Assembly (NCBI GenBank): GCA_963805715.1
Contig: CAWDVK010000008.1
Location: 1-64,000 of the forward strand
From: CAWDVK01 sp963805715
Lineage (GTDB): Bacteria > Actinomycetota > Actinomycetes > Streptosporangiales > Streptosporangiaceae
DNA: 64,000 nucleotides
Reading direction: 5' to 3'
The translations under genes were made by a program, and so were the position numbers. The notes under the pieces were generated by a model. It did not search any database and was not told where the DNA came from. It worked only from the letters and a program-made list of their open reading frames with translations. This document shows, piece by piece, positions 26,796 to 36,173 of the stretch (the stretch's first letter is position 1; each line of letters opens with the position of its first letter).

Positions 26796-28153
26796 ACGGC
26801 TATGACTACGACGTGATCGTGGTGGGGGCCGGCTCGCCGGGTGAGCATTGCGCCGGCGAGCTGGCCGACGGCGGGCTGCGGGTGGCGGTGGTGGAGCGGG
26901 AGCTGGCCGGAGGCGAGTGCTCGTACTGGGCGTGCATCCCGTCCAAGACGCTGCTGCGCCCCGGCGAGGCGGCGCATGACGCGCGGGAGGCAGCGGCCAC
27001 CGCGCAGGTCGATGCCGAGGCCGCACTGGCCTACCGGGACTTCATGGTCGCCGGCTACTCCGACGCCGGGCAGGTGCAGTGGCTGGCGGGCAAGGGCATC
27101 GACCTGATCCGCGGCACCGGCAAGCTGGCCGGGCCGGGCGTGGTCGAAGTCGACGGCGTCCGGCACACCGCCCGGCACGTGGTGGTGGCGACCGGCTCGG
27201 ACCCGGTCATACCGCCCGTCCCGGGCCTGCGCGAGCTGGACGGCGTGTGGACCAACCGCGAGGTGACCGGCATGAAGGCCGTCCCGCGCCGCCTGCTGAT
27301 CCTGGGCGGCGGGCCGGTAGGCGCCGAGATGGCCCAGGCCGTGCGCCGACTGGGCGGCGAGGTCACCCTGGTCGAGGCGGCCGGGCACGTGCTGGCCCGC
27401 GAGCCCGCGCCACTGGGCCACGCACTGGGCGAGGTGCTGCGCGCCGACGGCATCGAGCTGATCCTGGGCGTGACCGCGACCGCCGCGCGGCGCGACGGCC
27501 CGGACTACGTCCTGACCCTCGAAGACGGCCGTGAGCTGCGCGGCGACCACCTGCTCGCCGCCACCGGCAGGCGCCCGCGGCTGCCCGCCGGCCTGGACAC
27601 GGTCGGCGTCACCGCCGGCCCGCACGGCATCGCAGTCGACGCGCACCTGCATGCGGGCGAGCGGCTGTGGGCGATCGGCGACGTCACCGGCGTCCGGCTG
27701 CTGACCCACGTGGGCAAGTACCAGGGCGAGGTGGTCGCGGCGAACATCCTCGGCGAGCCGCGCGAGGCCCACTATGAGGCCATCCCAGACGTGGTCTACA
27801 CCGACCCGCAAGCCGCCGCGGTCGGCGCCACCGAAGCCCCGTTCAGCGTGACCGCTCCGGTGTCCGAGGTGGCCAAGACGGCCACCTATACGCACGCCTA
27901 CGCCACCTCCAGCGGCTTCGTGACCCTGCTGTCCGACGGCGAGCACCTGACCGGCGCCTACGCGCTCGGCCCCGAGGCAGGGGAATGGATGCAGCAGGCC
28001 ACCCTGGCCATCCGGGCCCGCGTCCCGCTGCCGGTGCTGCGCGATGTCATCCAGCCCTTCCCCACCTTCTCCGAGATCTACGTGACCGCGCTCAAGTCGC
28101 TGCACAGCCAGATCACCGCCGCCAGCCCGCCAACCGGGGCGGCATCGCCATGA
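26792..28153 (+). CDS. dihydrolipoamide dehydrogenase/mercuric reductase-like flavoprotein
   Basis: 453 residues, pyridine nucleotide-disulphide oxidoreductase class I. FAD-binding VIVVGAGSPGEHCAGELADG at the N-terminus, redox-active Cys pair in GGECSYWACIPSKTLLRP, NAD(P)-binding LILGGGPVGAEMAQAVRRLG, second FAD motif AIGDVTG, and a dimerisation domain with FPTFSEIY. The His-Glu pair of Lpd/Mer is not present at the extreme C-terminus, so the electron acceptor is unknown. It is one of the few complete genes of this zone and starts inside the stop of the VOC remnant. Confidence 0.87.
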   Translation: MNGYDYDVIVVGAGSPGEHCAGELADGGLRVAVVERELAGGECSYWACIPSKTLLRPGEAAHDAREAAATAQVDAEAALAYRDFMVAGYSDAGQVQWLAGKGIDLIRGTGKLAGPGVVEVDGVRHTARHVVVATGSDPVIPPVPGLRELDGVWTNREVTGMKAVPRRLLILGGGPVGAEMAQAVRRLGGEVTLVEAAGHVLAREPAPLGHALGEVLRADGIELILGVTATAARRDGPDYVLTLEDGRELRGDHLLAATGRRPRLPAGLDTVGVTAGPHGIAVDAHLHAGERLWAIGDVTGVRLLTHVGKYQGEVVAANILGEPREAHYEAIPDVVYTDPQAAAVGATEAPFSVTAPVSEVAKTATYTHAYATSSGFVTLLSDGEHLTGAYALGPEAGEWMQQATLAIRARVPLPVLRDVIQPFPTFSEIYVTALKSLHSQITAASPPTGAASP

Positions 28154-28264
28154 ACCAAGGCCGCTCCGCGACCCGCGCCCAGAGCGGCGCGAACGGCTGC
28201 GCCGTGCCGTGCCCAGGCCCGGCGGCATCGTGACCGGCCGCGACACCGGCCACCGGGAGGAATC

Positions 28265-28350
28265 ATGACCACCGCACCCGCTGTCCCCGCCGCCCAGCGC
28301 CAACCGGGACTGCTCGGGCAGACCGTCGTCGTGATCGGCGGCAGCTCCGA
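28265..28350 (+). pseudogene. SDR N-terminal fragment
   Basis: Frame from ATG 28265 reads MTTAPAVPAAQRQPGLLGQT then VVVIGGSS, the beginning of a short-chain dehydrogenase nucleotide fold (usually GGSSGIG). Homology stops there and unrelated residues follow. A ribosome site (GGGAGGAATC) precedes the ATG. Confidence 0.6.
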
Positions 28351-28474
28351 AATCAGGACCAGGCGCACGCTCAGCGAGTTGCGGGGGACCGTAACACCAC
28401 CGCCCGTTCGGGATAATTCAAATCTTTCCGGAACGACCGGTGGTACCACTTTTCCTGGCACGGAGGTGCCCACC

Positions 28475-28761
28475 ATGGAGTTCCTCGTGACGATGATCAC
28501 TCACGTTCCGGACGGGACGTCGGGACAAGCCGTCGACAACGTCCGCGGCCGCGAGGCCGCCCGCCCGCGCGAACTGGCCGGGCAGGGGCACCTGCTGCGG
28601 CTGTGGGTGCTGCCCCGTCAGGGGCGCGCCCTCGGTGGCGAGCCCGAGACGCCGCCGAGATGCAGGCGATCCTCGAATCGCTGCCGCTGTACGGCTGGAT
28701 GACCGCGGTGACCACGTCGCTCACCGGGCACCTGAGCGACCCGGCGATCGCGAGGAGCTGA
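28475..28761 (+). pseudogene. muconolactone delta-isomerase-like, frameshifted
   Basis: ATG at 28475 with GGAGGTG upstream. The first 50 residues (MEFLVTMITHVPDGT, then GHLLRLWVLP) and the last 33 in another frame (AAEMQAILESLPLYGWMTAV, then TSLTGHLSDPAI) belong to the muconolactone isomerase family. The frames join near 28630, where about four bases appear to be missing between CTCGG and TGGCGAGCC. The catechol-pathway role of the family cannot be assumed here. Confidence 0.7.
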
Positions 28762-28765
28762 CCCG

Positions 28766-29470
28766 ATGCAGAAGGTGGCCATCATCACCGGAGGCTCTCA
28801 GGGCATCGGCGCCGGCCTGGTCGCCGGGTACCGCCGGCAGGGCTGGGCGGTAGTGGCGAACGCCCGGACGATCACGCCGTCGCAGGACCCGGAGGTGGCC
28901 GCCGTCGACGGGGACGTGTCCGAGCAGGCCACCGCCGAGCGGATCGTCGGCGCCGCGCTCGGGCGCTTCGGGCGGGTCGACACCCTGGTCAACAACGCCG
29001 GCGTGTTTGTCTCCAAGCCGTTCACCGACTATACGGCGGATGACTACGCCGTGATGGTCGGCGTCAACCTCACCGGGTTCTTCTGGCTGACCCAGCGCGC
29101 CATCGCCGAGATGCTGAGCCAAGGCGGCGGCCACGTGGTCAACATCAGCGCGGCGGTCGCCGAATACCAGGTCGCCAGCGCACCCTCGGTCCTGACCGCG
29201 CTCACCAAGGGCGGCCTCGCGGCGGCGACCCGGTCACTGGCGGTCGAGTACGCCTCGCGCGGCATCCGGGTCAACGCCGTCTCGCCGGGCGTGATCCAGA
29301 CGCCGATGCACCCGCCGGAAAGCTACGCCGACCTCGGCGACCAACTGCCCCCGATGGGGCGGGTCGGCCAGATCAGCGACATCGTGGACGGCATCTTGTT
29401 CCTGGAGGCATCGCCGTACATCACCGGCGAGATCCTGCACATCGACGGCGGCCAGACCGCCGGTCACTAG
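28766..29470 (+). CDS. SDR family oxidoreductase
   Basis: 234 residues, classical short-chain dehydrogenase. Cofactor motif TGGSQGIG (residues 8-15), VDGDVSE, NNAG (about 76-79), the serine strand VVNISAA and the C-terminal ITGEILHIDGG. The catalytic YxxxK is not canonical: the lysine in TALTKGG has Thr instead of Tyr four residues before. Relatives with this change exist in actinobacteria, so the enzyme may use another acid/base or act differently. It starts 4 bp after the isomerase stop. Confidence 0.82.
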   Translation: MQKVAIITGGSQGIGAGLVAGYRRQGWAVVANARTITPSQDPEVAAVDGDVSEQATAERIVGAALGRFGRVDTLVNNAGVFVSKPFTDYTADDYAVMVGVNLTGFFWLTQRAIAEMLSQGGGHVVNISAAVAEYQVASAPSVLTALTKGGLAAATRSLAVEYASRGIRVNAVSPGVIQTPMHPPESYADLGDQLPPMGRVGQISDIVDGILFLEASPYITGEILHIDGGQTAGH

Positions 29471-29835
29471 GGCCGCGGATCCGGCTGCCCGAGGGCCGAC
29501 AGCGCCCCACGCAGTTCCCGGCGCGATCCGATGTCCAGCTTGGTGAATATCTTGCGCAGGTGCCATTCGACGATCCGGACGGACAGGAACAGCTGGACGA
29601 GGTGAGTCATGAAGCGGTCGAGGGCGCCGTGCCAATGCCCCTCGCCGGCCGGCGAGACCACGGTGTCGCCCGGATGCATGGTCAGGACTTGGCCGTCGCG
29701 CGTCTGGACGACACCCAGGCCTTCGGTGACGTGCAGGGCCTGGCCCAGGGCATGGGAGTGCGAGGCGGTACGGGCGCCGGGCGAGAACCGTACGGCGCCC
29801 ATCCTAAGCGTTGACGCCACACCGTCGCCGACCAT
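29467..29835 (-). pseudogene. cupin - LuxR C-terminal chimera
   Basis: One open frame joins two unrelated parts. The N-terminal part is a cupin (RFSPGARTASHSHALGQALH, GDTVVSPAGEGHWHG) cut after FMTHLVQ. The rest is the last helices of a LuxR-type HTH (SVRIVEWHLRKIFTKLD, SRRELRGAL). Each partner lacks most of its domain, so a deletion probably fused two genes. The frame stays open to 29940, but ATG 29835 is a more plausible start. It overlaps the SDR stop by 4 bp on the other strand. Confidence 0.7.
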
Positions 29836-29895
29836 AACGTCGGCTGCAGACCCCGTGGTAAGCGGGGTGTGAGACCCAACCAGTGGAGGTACCAG

Positions 29896-30366
29896 GTGGC
29901 CGAGCTCCCACCGCCCCCAGAGGGAATTGTGCTGGCCCACTTCATCGTCTCGGACGATGTCGAGCGCTCTCGGCGCTTCTACACCGAAGTACTCGGCGGC
30001 AGGGTGGTGTACTCCGGCCCCGGAGGGCTGACCTATGTCGCGCTATCCAACAGCTGGATCATCATCAATGTCGGCGGAGGCCCGACCGACGACAAGCCGG
30101 CGGTCACCCTGGAGACGCCACGCGATCCCGACCGGGTCAGCAGCTTCCTCAATATCCGGGTCAAAGACATCGAGGCCGTGTACGCCGAATGGAGCGCCCG
30201 GGGTGCTCAGTTCCTGACGCCGCCGAAACAGCACCAGTACGAGATCCGTTGCTACATCCGCGATCCCGACGGTCATCTGATCGAAGTGGGGCAGACCACG
30301 AACCCAGAGGGGGACTGGTCGCCGGCTCACTGGCCATCGAGTACGCCCGCCGAGGAGTCTGAGTGA
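29896..30366 (+). CDS. VOC family (glyoxalase/dioxygenase) protein
   Basis: 156 residues. GTG start at 29896 with TGGAGG upstream. One VOC module pair is complete: VLAHFIVSDDVERSRRFYTE, LTYVALSNSWIIINVGGG, VSSFLNIRVKDIEAVYAEW, YIRDPDGHLIEVGQ. The C-terminal tail after about 30310 is read from sequence that in another frame resembles an SDR (SLAIEYARRGV), so the native end has probably been replaced. Substrate unknown. Confidence 0.8.
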   Translation: MAELPPPPEGIVLAHFIVSDDVERSRRFYTEVLGGRVVYSGPGGLTYVALSNSWIIINVGGGPTDDKPAVTLETPRDPDRVSSFLNIRVKDIEAVYAEWSARGAQFLTPPKQHQYEIRCYIRDPDGHLIEVGQTTNPEGDWSPAHWPSSTPAEESE

Positions 30367-30426
30367 ATGCCGAGATCACCGGCGAAATCCCTCACATCGA
30401 CTGTGGCCAGTCCCCCGGACACTGAG
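30310..30426 (+). pseudogene. SDR C-terminal fragments
   Basis: In frames other than the VOC gene the sequence reads VAGSLAIEYARRGV, then VNAEITGEIPHIDCGQSPGH and a stop. These are two separate C-terminal motifs of short-chain dehydrogenases (compare ITGEILHIDGGQTAGH in the gene ending at 29470), with the part between them lost. Confidence 0.6.
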
Positions 30427-30483
30427 ATCCCTACCACCCATTTCCGACAAGGCAACTAAAGAGACGGTCATCCCATCCGTTCT

Positions 30484-30830
30484 GACATCAGACCAGGCGG
30501 TGTGTTCCCCGACTACTCGTTGCCAGACCCCACCGGCATGGTCCGCACGCTGAGCGAGCTGCAGGGACGCGATCCGCTGATCCTGTTACTCGCCCGTGGC
30601 AACTAGTGTCCTAAAGAGCACCATCAGCACCTGGAGCTCGCGGCGAACTATCCGAAGGTCGCGGTCGCCTACACCCGGATCGTCACGATCTCGACCGACG
30701 ACCATCACACGACCCAGGAGTTCCGGGCCTCAGTCGGCGCCGAATGGACCTTCCTCTCCGATACCGCTCGGTCCACTCCCGCCGGAGACGTGGTTCGTGA
30801 TACGGCGGCGCTCACCGATCGTCCGTTACG
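30484..30830 (+). pseudogene. peroxiredoxin-like (redoxin) remnant with amber codon
   Basis: The frame reads FPDYSLPDPTGMVRTLSELQ, LILLLARGN, then TAG at 30604-30606, then CPKEHHQHLELAANYPKVAV and FRASVGAEWTFLSD. In related AhpC/TSA-type proteins a Tyr precedes CPKEH, so TAG replaces a sense codon next to the expected redox Cys. The C-terminal third is missing, and a stop also lies just upstream of 30484. Confidence 0.7.
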
Positions 30831-31112
30831 CAGAGAGCTCACCGAGGGAGGTGCGAAAGCAGGGTCCAGACTCCGCGGCCCGCTTCCCTTACTGTGGCAA
30901 CCTCCTGAGGCGGCGCTGCCCGGGTCGAGGAAGTATGGTCCCACTCCGTCAGGTCTCCACCCTCACGTGCGTTTCACCAAGGACGGCGGGGGACGGTCAT
31001 CCTCACAGCACCCCCCGCTGTTCCCCCGCTCTCAGCGAGGCGCTGCGAGACCGCTCGGGCCGGTGCTCCGGGCCGCCGCTGTTAGTACTGTGACGCTGAG
31101 GAGGTTTCGGTC

Positions 31113-31748
31113 ATGACCACCGCGATCATCGGCACGGGAGGGATCGGATCGGTCATCGCCCGCCGGCTCGCCTCAGGCGGCGAGACCTTGCGGCTCTCCA
31201 GCGCCGACACTGAGTCGGCACGAACGCTGGCTGCAGAGATCGGTCACGGTGCGGTCGTCGCCGCCGGCAACCGCGATGCGTTGCAGGGCGCCGATGCCGT
31301 CGTCCTGGCGCTGCGGTTTACCGTGCTGAAGGGCGTCATAGACGAGATCGCCGACCTGCTGACCGGCAAGCTGGTGGTCGTTCCGAGCAACCCGCTCAGC
31401 ACCGACGCGCAAGGTAACGTGTCACGTCTGCTGCCGGAAGGGCAATCCTCTGGGAAGGTCGTAGCCGGGTGGTTGCCGGCGGGGGCGCGGTTGGCCATGG
31501 CGTTTGGAACCCTGTCGGCCGATCTGTTGGAGTCCGCTAGCAACCGGTCACGGGAGTCGGCGGTCCTGTTCTACGTGACCGACGATGACCGTGCTGGCGA
31601 GGAAGTTGAGCGGTTGATCCGGACGGCTGGCTTCGAGCCGGTGAAGGTCGGCGGGATCGAACAGTCGGGCCGGCTCGAGGTGGGCGGCGACCTTCACGAT
31701 CTCGTGGTCGGCCCCGCCGAGGCGCGGTCATTGATCGGTGGGGCCTGA
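31113..31748 (+). CDS. NADP oxidoreductase, F420-dependent type
   Basis: 211 residues. N-terminal Rossmann motif IIGTGGIGSVIARRLASGG, then ADAVVLALRF and LVVVPSNPL, as in F420H2:NADP oxidoreductase-like proteins that move hydride between F420 and NADP. The C-terminal dimerisation part is complete. GAGGAGG precedes the ATG. It stands alone between a decayed region and a DUF1707 gene, and looks intact. Confidence 0.8.
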   Translation: MTTAIIGTGGIGSVIARRLASGGETLRLSSADTESARTLAAEIGHGAVVAAGNRDALQGADAVVLALRFTVLKGVIDEIADLLTGKLVVVPSNPLSTDAQGNVSRLLPEGQSSGKVVAGWLPAGARLAMAFGTLSADLLESASNRSRESAVLFYVTDDDRAGEEVERLIRTAGFEPVKVGGIEQSGRLEVGGDLHDLVVGPAEARSLIGGA

Positions 31749-31879
31749 TCGCTTCGCCGCCCTGGCCGGGGGCACCTCGTCGGCCGGGCCTTCGCCCAGA
31801 CGGTCTTGACGGCGCTGACCATCGCGGTGTCGAACGGCATGTCAGGGCCTGGATACCGCGGTATCCGGGCCCTGCCGCG

Positions 31880-32485
31880 TCACCGGCGCGGCGCCAGCCA
31901 GCGGGTGTCGATCCGGCCGTGCCGCATCCGGCCTGCCAGGCGGACGCGCAGCGTCTCCGGCGTGTTGTCGCCCGCGTCCCTGCTGATCGCCAGCTTGCCG
32001 TGCCGCACCGCCAGTTCGTTGGCGTCCACCACCATGCCCGGCGCGAGGACCAGCTCCACGTTGCCGCCGCGCACCCGCAGCTCGATGACCAGCTCGGGCC
32101 CGCTGCGCACCGCGCTGGTCAGGTCCAGCATCACGTCGCACCACGCGGTGCGCAGCGCCAGCCGGTGCGGCAGCGTCCACCGGCCGTCGCGGCGCACCGA
32201 GCCGTGCCGCTCGTGGATGGTGAGCAGTTCGGCGGCCGGCTCGGCCGGCGTCCCGGCGAGCGGCAGCGTGAGCGCGCCGTCGCTGCCTGGCATCGTGATC
32301 AGATCGGCGGTGAGCGGGGCCAGCGCGCCGATGGTGCGGGCGGCCAGCGCCGCGTCCAGCCGCTCGTCGAACTCGGCCGGGTCGAGCCGGCCGTCGGCGA
32401 CGGCGGCGCGCAGCAGCTCGATGACCCGGTCGCGGTCCGCGTCGGACGCGCGCAGCGCGGGTGAGCCGGGCGGATCTGCCGACAT
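31880..32485 (-). CDS. DUF1707 protein with C-terminal beta domain
   Basis: 201 residues. DUF1707 at residues 10-62 (LRASDADRDRVIELLRAAVA, then FDERLDAALAARTIGALAPL), followed by a soluble beta-rich domain (LVIELRVRGGNVELVLAPGM) like the cell-wall-stress LiaF-type C-terminal domains. No transmembrane segment is visible. Function unknown; such proteins are frequent in Streptosporangiales and Streptomyces. Confidence 0.8.
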   Translation of the reverse strand: MSADPPGSPALRASDADRDRVIELLRAAVADGRLDPAEFDERLDAALAARTIGALAPLTADLITMPGSDGALTLPLAGTPAEPAAELLTIHERHGSVRRDGRWTLPHRLALRTAWCDVMLDLTSAVRSGPELVIELRVRGGNVELVLAPGMVVDANELAVRHGKLAISRDAGDNTPETLRVRLAGRMRHGRIDTRWLAPRR

Positions 32486-33261
32486 CCGGCCTCCCCGGCG
32501 GCGACGTGGCGGCGCCGCGCCACCGACATTCCACGTTATAGCGCAAGTCGGCAGCCATCAACGAGGGGTACGCCGACGCGGTGCCGGTCGATGGCCCGCC
32601 CGGATCAGGCGCCGGGCCGGATTACCCGGCGACATTGAATTCGCGGCGCAACCTCGCAACCTCGCCAGCGCATACCGCGCAGACAGCAGGACACGTTAAG
32701 CTGAAGCGCTGCCCGGATCCGTCCTGGCGAACTACGAGCGCACCCCAGGACATGATCATCCGTATACGAAGGCTGCGCGAGAGAACCTATCCCGCCTGAA
32801 AAGGGCCGCCAAGGTTCATCGTCCAAACCGGCAGCGCGGCAACGCTGCGGCATGATCCGAGTTCAATGGTCATGCGCATTGCGGTCACGCCCGCCGACGG
32901 AGCAGCGCTCAGATAGCCTATTCTGCGCGCGCTGCGGGTACAGCATCATCTTTTTCCAAACGTGCCTAACGGCGGGAGTGTGCGCGTCCCTCGAGACGAG
33001 CGCCGATCACGCGATGGAGTGAGATGTCGTCCGCGGCTCCGAAGTCCGAGCGCCGAATCGGCGCCTGGGTGGTGGCCGTCACTGCGTGCGACGCGAAGGC
33101 GCCGGGCCTGGGCAACGGGTCAATGATCGGGGAAGTGAAGTGACGCAAAGATGGACCTGGTTGTGGTCTTCTTCGCGATCTGTGCGATCGCCCGGCTGCG
33201 CAAGGGCTGGGCGTTAGCAACTGCACGCTAGCGGTACCGGGCCCGTGCGGGGCCCGGTTGG
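32486..33261. other. 775-bp gap without recognised gene
   Basis: Nothing supported. A 26-codon frame at 33152-33232 (MDLVVVFFAICAIARLRKGW) is hydrophobic, but I cannot support it as a gene. Confidence 0.45.
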
Positions 33262-33522
33262 TTAGTTACGCCTGATCGCGGCTAGCCAGGCCTGGACCTG
33301 CGTCGTGCCGTCCATCGGGTGGATCTCGAAGGTGTCGGCGGTAATCGACTCGATGGCCCAGCCGTCGCTGAACGCCGCGCGCAACTCGTCCGCGCGGACG
33401 CGGCGCGGGCCCCAGGTCCCTGGCTGCCGATCGCTGAAGCACATGAGGTAGCCGATGTCCCACGGGGCCGGCGTGCCGGCCGTGTAGCTGGCGTCCCACT
33501 CCGGGTGCGCTTGTTCCGTCAT
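33262..33522 (-). pseudogene. SAM methyltransferase with large internal deletion
   Basis: The 86-residue frame joins the first 24 residues of a class I methyltransferase (HPEWDASYTAGTPAPWDIG) directly to its last 60 (LMCFSDRQPGTWGPRRVRAD, then FEIHPMDGTTQVQAW). The SAM-binding motifs that should lie between (VLDxGCGxG onward, roughly 110-120 residues) are gone, in frame. It cannot bind SAM and is probably inactive. Confidence 0.75.
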
Positions 33523-33734
33523 GAGCCAGTGCCTCCGCAGAGTCGTGGTCCCGGGCCCAGTCTCTCGCGCCGCGGCCGTGCGCTCGCGGGAGCCGGGCCG
33601 CGCGGCCGCAGCCCAGGCGCCAGATCAGCCAGATCGGCGCACCCGCGCCGGGGGACGTCGAAATCGCACTTGCCACGCCGATCGGCGGCTCGTGCGGTTT
33701 ATGCTGCTCACGCTTGGTTGCATCATGCGGTAGC

Positions 33735-34460
33735 TCATCGGTGCTGGTGATCTTCACGGTCCGCCTGGCGGACGATCCGGGCGGCGCCATGACGGTCCAG
33801 CCGCCGGCCGTCGGGGGCCGCGAAGACCGGCCCCGCGCACCGTTCGCCGATGGCCAGGTCGATCGCCCGTGCGGTGCGCGGGGCGAGCGGGATGGTGACG
33901 ATCTTCCCGCCTTTGCGGGTGACCACGAGTGTCCGGTGCCCGCGCTCGATGCCCATGGCTTCGATGTCGGCGCCGGTGGCTTCGGAGACGCGTAGCCCGT
34001 TGAGGGCCAGCAGGGAGATCAGCGCATGCTCCGCGGGCGGGCCGAGCCCGGCGGCGACCAGCAGCGCGCCGAGCTCGTTGCGGTCCAGCGCGGTCGCGTG
34101 CGACTCGTAATCTAGCCGGGGGCGCCGGACGTGAGCGGCGGGTGAGTGATCGAGGAGTTCTTCTTCGACCGCGTAGCGGTAGAACCCCGCGATGGTGCAC
34201 AGCCGGCGGGTGACGGTGGCCCGGGCGCGGCCGCGGGCTTCCAGGTCGCGGGCGAAGCACTCGATGTCAGCGCGGCGGGCACCGAACAGGCGCAGGTGGT
34301 GCTGCTGGCACCAGCTTGCGTACTGGCGCGGGTCCAGCTCGTAGGCCTGCCGGGTCAGGCCGCTGTATCCGGCCAGGTATCCGGCGAGCGCCAGCCGCTC
34401 GGTATTGGTGAATACCAGTGCGGTCGGGACGAGGGCAGCGGACACGGGTGTGGTGGTCAT
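33735..34460 (-). pseudogene. tyrosine recombinase, 3' truncated
   Basis: Start ATG 34458-34460 with GGAGGTG upstream. The core-binding domain (LAGYSGLTRQAYELDPRQYA) and the first half of the catalytic domain (LLALNGLRVSEATG with the first catalytic Arg, VTRKGGKIVTIPL) are present. The frame ends at RIVRQADREDHQHR, so the HxxR, H/W and Tyr nucleophile motifs are missing. It is a dead integrase, different in family from the island integrase. Confidence 0.83.
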
Positions 34461-34771
34461 CGGGCACCTCCGGGGTTCGGGCTGAGACCCGGAGGCTGGG
34501 CCAGCCGAGGCCCCAGCAAACGACGAGAACCCCACGGTAAGGCGCTTCCGATGATCACACCATGTCACCGACCGGGACTCGCGCGACAGCACCACCGACC
34601 GGACGCGCGCTCGCTATCGCCGATTAGGCAGTTGTTGTTGACGACAAGTTCTGCCGTGATCAGGAGCGCAGAACTGCTGGTTCGGCGCTGCTAAGTTAGC
34701 GGCCCGGGTGGCCGGGGTTCCACGGCCCCAGGATGCTCCTTCCTTGTTCGCATGGACGGGTTCGGTGCCGG
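34461..34771. other. gap, start of tandem repeat unit
   Basis: No gene seen. From 34619 on, the sequence is the first part of the 1.55-kb repeat unit. Confidence 0.5.
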
Positions 34772-35086
34772 TCAGGGGGCGTGCGGCAGGGCGCTGATCC
34801 GGTGCCAGGCGGTCACGATGTCAGCGGTCCAGGGCCAGCTGGCCTGGATCTTCGGCTGGCGCTGACGGCGCGACGCCGACAGCTGGCTCCGCCAGAAAGC
34901 GACGGTGGCAGCCAGCAGCTCCTCGGCCTCCTCGCCAGAGCATGGGCGCGGCACGGCGTCGCTGCCTACCTCGTCCATCGCAAATACTGCCGACTCACCC
35001 TCGGCCACCTTGAATTCGGCCGTCACATCACGGTCGTCGTGCTCGACCGTACCGTCGCGGGACGAGATGGAGGACGAGGACGCCAA
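34772..35086 (-). pseudogene. glycoside hydrolase family 15-like fragment, unit 1
   Basis: The middle of the frame (DVTAEFKVAEGESAVFAMDE, then CSGEEAEELLAATVAFWRSQ) resembles the region between the N-terminal beta domain and the (alpha/alpha)6 barrel of trehalase/glucoamylase-type GH15 enzymes. Both ends are unrelated residues and the catalytic barrel is absent. The identical fragment recurs in unit 2. Confidence 0.55.
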
Positions 35087-35222
35087 TCACCACACCCGGG
35101 CACCTAACAGTTCCCCGCCTGAATGGGGTGCGTCGCGGCAAGCTTGGAAGATCGGAGGGGGCGGCATCCGGCCGCCCCCTCCCGCCGCCGACCGGTCACG
35201 GCCGGTCGGGGTTCAGTTCTGT

Positions 35223-36173
35223 CTATCCTGCGAAGCGGGCCAGGGCCGGAACGAACGAGGCAGCGTCCACGGTGCCCCACCCGGTCGCGTCGTTGTAGGA
35301 GCCGTTGGCGCCGAAGCCAGGGACGGTCACGAGGTCGGAGCTCGAGGCGCAGGAAGCGTTGCTCTCAACGTCAGCGGCGATGCAGAACGTGAAGGTGTTG
35401 TTGCCCTGGGAGATCGGCACGATGCCGTTGCGCACTGTGCTCTGGGCCATGGCGTACAGGGCCGGGTTCAGGTAGCCGAGGCTGTGCCCCGCCACCTGGT
35501 CGGCCAGGGCCACGATGCCGGAGAAGAGCGGGGAGGCTTCACTGGTCCCGCCCACGATCCCCCAGCCGGCGACTGACGGGTCGGTGGTGTCGTAGAAGTC
35601 GACCGCCCCGTTGACCGCGGCGCTCATCGCGATGTCAGGCGTGCCCCGGCTGTGGCCGACGATGCCTGCCAGTCCGTTCTGGAACTGCGGGCGCGAGAAG
35701 ACCGTGGAATGGCCTCCGCCACTCGACCCCCAGGTGTAGACGGGCCCTGAAACCCCGACCGTGGAGCTGAGGTCGTTCCAGACGCTGTCAGGAGCGGTCC
35801 GGTCGCCCTCATCGCTGAGGTGCAGCTGGGTGCCGCCCACCGCCGTGACCAGCGGGTCCGACGAGGGCCAGTCGATCGCCCTGGTCGATTCGCAGCAGGT
35901 CGCATTGTCCGGGTTCGCGCAACCCGAGCTCGGGTCGCAGTAGTAGTCGGTCGAGCCCTGGTCACCGCTCGCCGCCAGGACGGTCACCCCGTGCTGCGCC
36001 GCGTTGACGTACGCGGAGCGCAGCGAGTAGATCTGGCTCGGGCTGGTGAAGGTCTGCTCGGTGGCACCGAAGCTCTGGGAGATCACGTCACCAAGATGGT
36101 GGTCGATGACGTAGTTCTCAGCCGCCACGATCTGCGGGAACCCGTAGATGCCCTCGGTCTCCGTAATCGGAGG
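35223..36173 (-). pseudogene. S53 (sedolisin) peptidase fragment, unit 1
   Basis: About 315 residues of the catalytic domain: VTVLAASGDQGSTDYY, SDPLVTAVGGTQL, and the serine motif GGTSEASPLFSGIVALA. The calcium-site end is modified. The propeptide and the segment with the catalytic Glu and Asp (upstream of TEGIYGFPQ) are missing, so the protease cannot be active. The first ATG in frame is at 36128; coding likeness extends to the repeat border at 36173. Confidence 0.8.

Larger units (their letters stand above)
34619..36173 (+). repeat. 1.55-kb tandem duplication, unit 1
   Basis: From GCCGATTAGGCAGTTGTTG to CTCGGTCTCCGT the sequence is almost identical to 36265-37819. The only clear difference I see is one extra G in unit 2 (ACCGGTACC near 36693 against ACCGTACC near 35049). 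About 90 bp of unrelated sequence separate the units. Confidence 0.88.

Noticed and set aside
26621..28303. 560-residue minus-strand frame opposite the flavoprotein gene
   Set aside because: Antisense shadow; the plus-strand gene has all the expected motifs.
34733..35107. Plus-strand frames in the tandem repeat (MLLPCSHGRVRCRSGG...)
   Set aside because: Duplicated shadows of the minus-strand GH15-like fragment.
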